In this document: piece after piece, positions 20,161 through 20,905 of the stretch
How positions within the stretch are numbered: position 1 is the stretch's first letter
How the letters are laid out: every line of letters starts with the position of its first letter
From: Hysterium pulicare CBS 123377
Lineage: Eukaryota; Ascomycota; Dothideomycetes; Hysteriales; Hysteriaceae
DNA length: 20,905 nucleotides
Direction of reading: 5' to 3'
Assembly (NCBI GenBank): GCA_000467715.1
Contig: AJFK01000580.1
Location: forward strand, 1 to 20,905
Made by a program: the position numbers and the translations under genes
The notes under the pieces: model-generated
Seen by the model: the letters and a program-made list of their open reading frames with translations, nothing else
Told to the model about the DNA's origin: nothing
The model's database searches: none

Positions 20161-20578
20161 TGGCGTTGGGAGGAGGATTCAATCGTGACCATGCGCGACG
20201 TTTGAAATGGGTAATATATGAGATTTGGTTTAGCGCTTATCTAGGGCTTGCTATGGGTACCATGGCTGGGCAGGTCATTTTTGATGCCCGTGACCCACGG
20301 TTAGATATTACCTTCATATTGTGTTTGTGTTCGTAAGACTTATAGAGTATATATCGAATAAAGCTCCGTACAGTGTTAGTGAGTATTGTTGATGGCTTCC
20401 CCAGCACAAGAAGACGAGGGAAGTCACCTATCAGCATCCTGAACATAAAAGCCCATATACCTAATTGGCAACCAAATCCAAATCCATGTTCCCATTTTGT
20501 TAGTTCATGCCATCAACCAGTCCGCCGGATCGGCAAAAGGGTGGATCGGGCCGTTTAGCACTTCCGCCGGTATTCTAT
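20161..20578. other. Telomere-proximal intergenic DNA
   Basis: 418 bases downstream of the last gene. AATAAA at 20357-20362, 197 nt after the stop, is a plausible polyadenylation signal. Otherwise I see no gene, repeat or RNA. Confidence 0.4.
20357..20362 (+). terminator. Candidate polyadenylation signal (AATAAA)
   Basis: AATAAA lies 197 nt downstream of the stop codon of the last F-box-like gene, within AT-rich sequence. Fungal signals are degenerate, so a perfect AATAAA is suggestive only. Confidence 0.35.
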
Positions 20579-20726
20579 GGGAAACACTATGGACCTCCCC
20601 CCCAAACCTTCCACCACTCCCCCCTTACCACCTAGCAGGGGCTGCTGCATGCACTACTGCACCGCATTGACGCTTGAGGGGAAACACTATGGACCTCCCC
20701 CCCAACCCTTCCACCACTCCCCCCTT
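20579..20726 (+). repeat. C-rich 48-bp repeat, two copies at a 100-bp period
   Basis: Copy 1 is 20579-20626 and copy 2 is 20679-20726. They differ at one base (A20606 versus C20706). Each starts GGGAAACACTATGGACC, then has a C7 run, a CCACCACT spacer and a C6 run. The 52-bp interval between copies is unique. It lies about 150-300 bp from the telomeric repeats, as expected of a subtelomeric tandem element. Confidence 0.9.
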
Positions 20727-20832
20727 CGACGCTATCCTGACGCTAGCATAGCCACCCTAGCATGCTAAGTACGCTACTCAAATCTTACCTATACTGTACC
20801 AAATTTATAAACAAAATTTAAGCGCAGCGAGC

Positions 20833-20879
20833 TTAGGGGTTTAGAGGCTTGCCCCTAATAGGGTCTAGGAGAATCCTAG
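20833..20879. repeat. Two short palindromes abutting the telomere repeats
   Basis: TTAGGGG (20833-20839) pairs with CCCCTAA (20852-20858), and CTAGGA (20865-20870) pairs with TCCTAG (20874-20879) across GAA. Both are built from degenerate telomere-like sequence and lie immediately inside the TTAGGG tract. Confidence 0.6.
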
Positions 20880-20905
20880 TTAGGGTTAGGGTTAGTTAGG
20901 GTTTA
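20880..20905 (+). repeat. Telomeric TTAGGG repeats at the window end
   Basis: Two perfect TTAGGG units (20880-20891), a truncated TTAG (20892-20895), another TTAGGG (20896-20901) and a terminal TTTA. The G-rich strand runs 5' to 3' toward the window edge, the correct polarity for a chromosome end on the right. TTAGGG is the standard telomere unit of filamentous ascomycetes. The tract is short, so the assembly probably stops at the start of the array. Confidence 0.85.

Noticed and set aside
19677-20192. 171-residue serine-rich - strand open frame
   Set aside because: Antisense shadow of the F-box-like gene; low-complexity composition follows from the G-rich coding strand.
20577-20768. Proline-rich 63-residue frame across the subtelomeric repeats
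   Set aside because: It arises from translating the C-rich repeat; no support as a protein.

Overview
The window looks like the end of a chromosome from a filamentous ascomycete (Pezizomycotina). Genes are spaced and monocistronic, with short GT..AG introns of about 45-120 nt that often carry a CTAAC/CTGAY-like branch site 10-25 nt before the acceptor. The promoters have CT-rich leaders. The right edge ends in TTAGGG units oriented toward the end, as expected for a true telomere. I cannot name the species. Nothing in the window is bacterial, and I see no transposon ORF, CRISPR array or rRNA.

Layout, left to right. (1) 0-6.2 kb holds three housekeeping genes on the + strand. They are the Elongator subunit Elp5, a small SNRNP27-type U4/U6.U5 tri-snRNP protein, and a seven-exon GH63 processing alpha-glucosidase I of the ER N-glycan pathway. 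(2) 6.3-9.2 kb holds an F-box-like protein gene (+, two exons), a degenerate tandem repeat in its 3' flank, and a small hypothetical protein gene (+). (3) 9.8-11.7 kb holds a seven-exon MFS sugar transporter on the - strand. (4) 12.9-15.1 kb holds a three-exon, 704-residue zinc-finger protein on the - strand. It is divergent from (5), a DHH-family phosphoesterase at 16.0-17.4 kb (+, two exons). The roughly 0.9-kb space between their starts contains a perfect 14-bp-arm inverted repeat. (6) 17.5-18.3 kb holds a small six-cysteine secreted protein (-, two exons). (7) 19.3-20.2 kb holds a final F-box-like/LPxELRxxIY protein gene (+). (8) 20.2-20.9 kb is the telomere-proximal tail: a 48-bp C-rich sequence repeated at an exact 100-bp period, short palindromes, then TTAGGG repeats.

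The left part is conserved RNA/glycan housekeeping. The right 12 kb is accessory in character (transporter, regulator-like zinc finger, secreted protein, F-box-like proteins). I joined exons by hand from splice signals, reading frame and family conservation; all spliced lengths close in frame. The most interesting leads are: the -RDEL terminus plus signal peptide on the glucosidase I; a PIP-box-like tail and a possible alternative mitochondrial start on the DHH protein; the palindrome between the zinc-finger and DHH genes; the secreted cysteine-rich protein; and the telomere-adjacent 100-bp-period repeat. I see no convincing multi-gene novel system.
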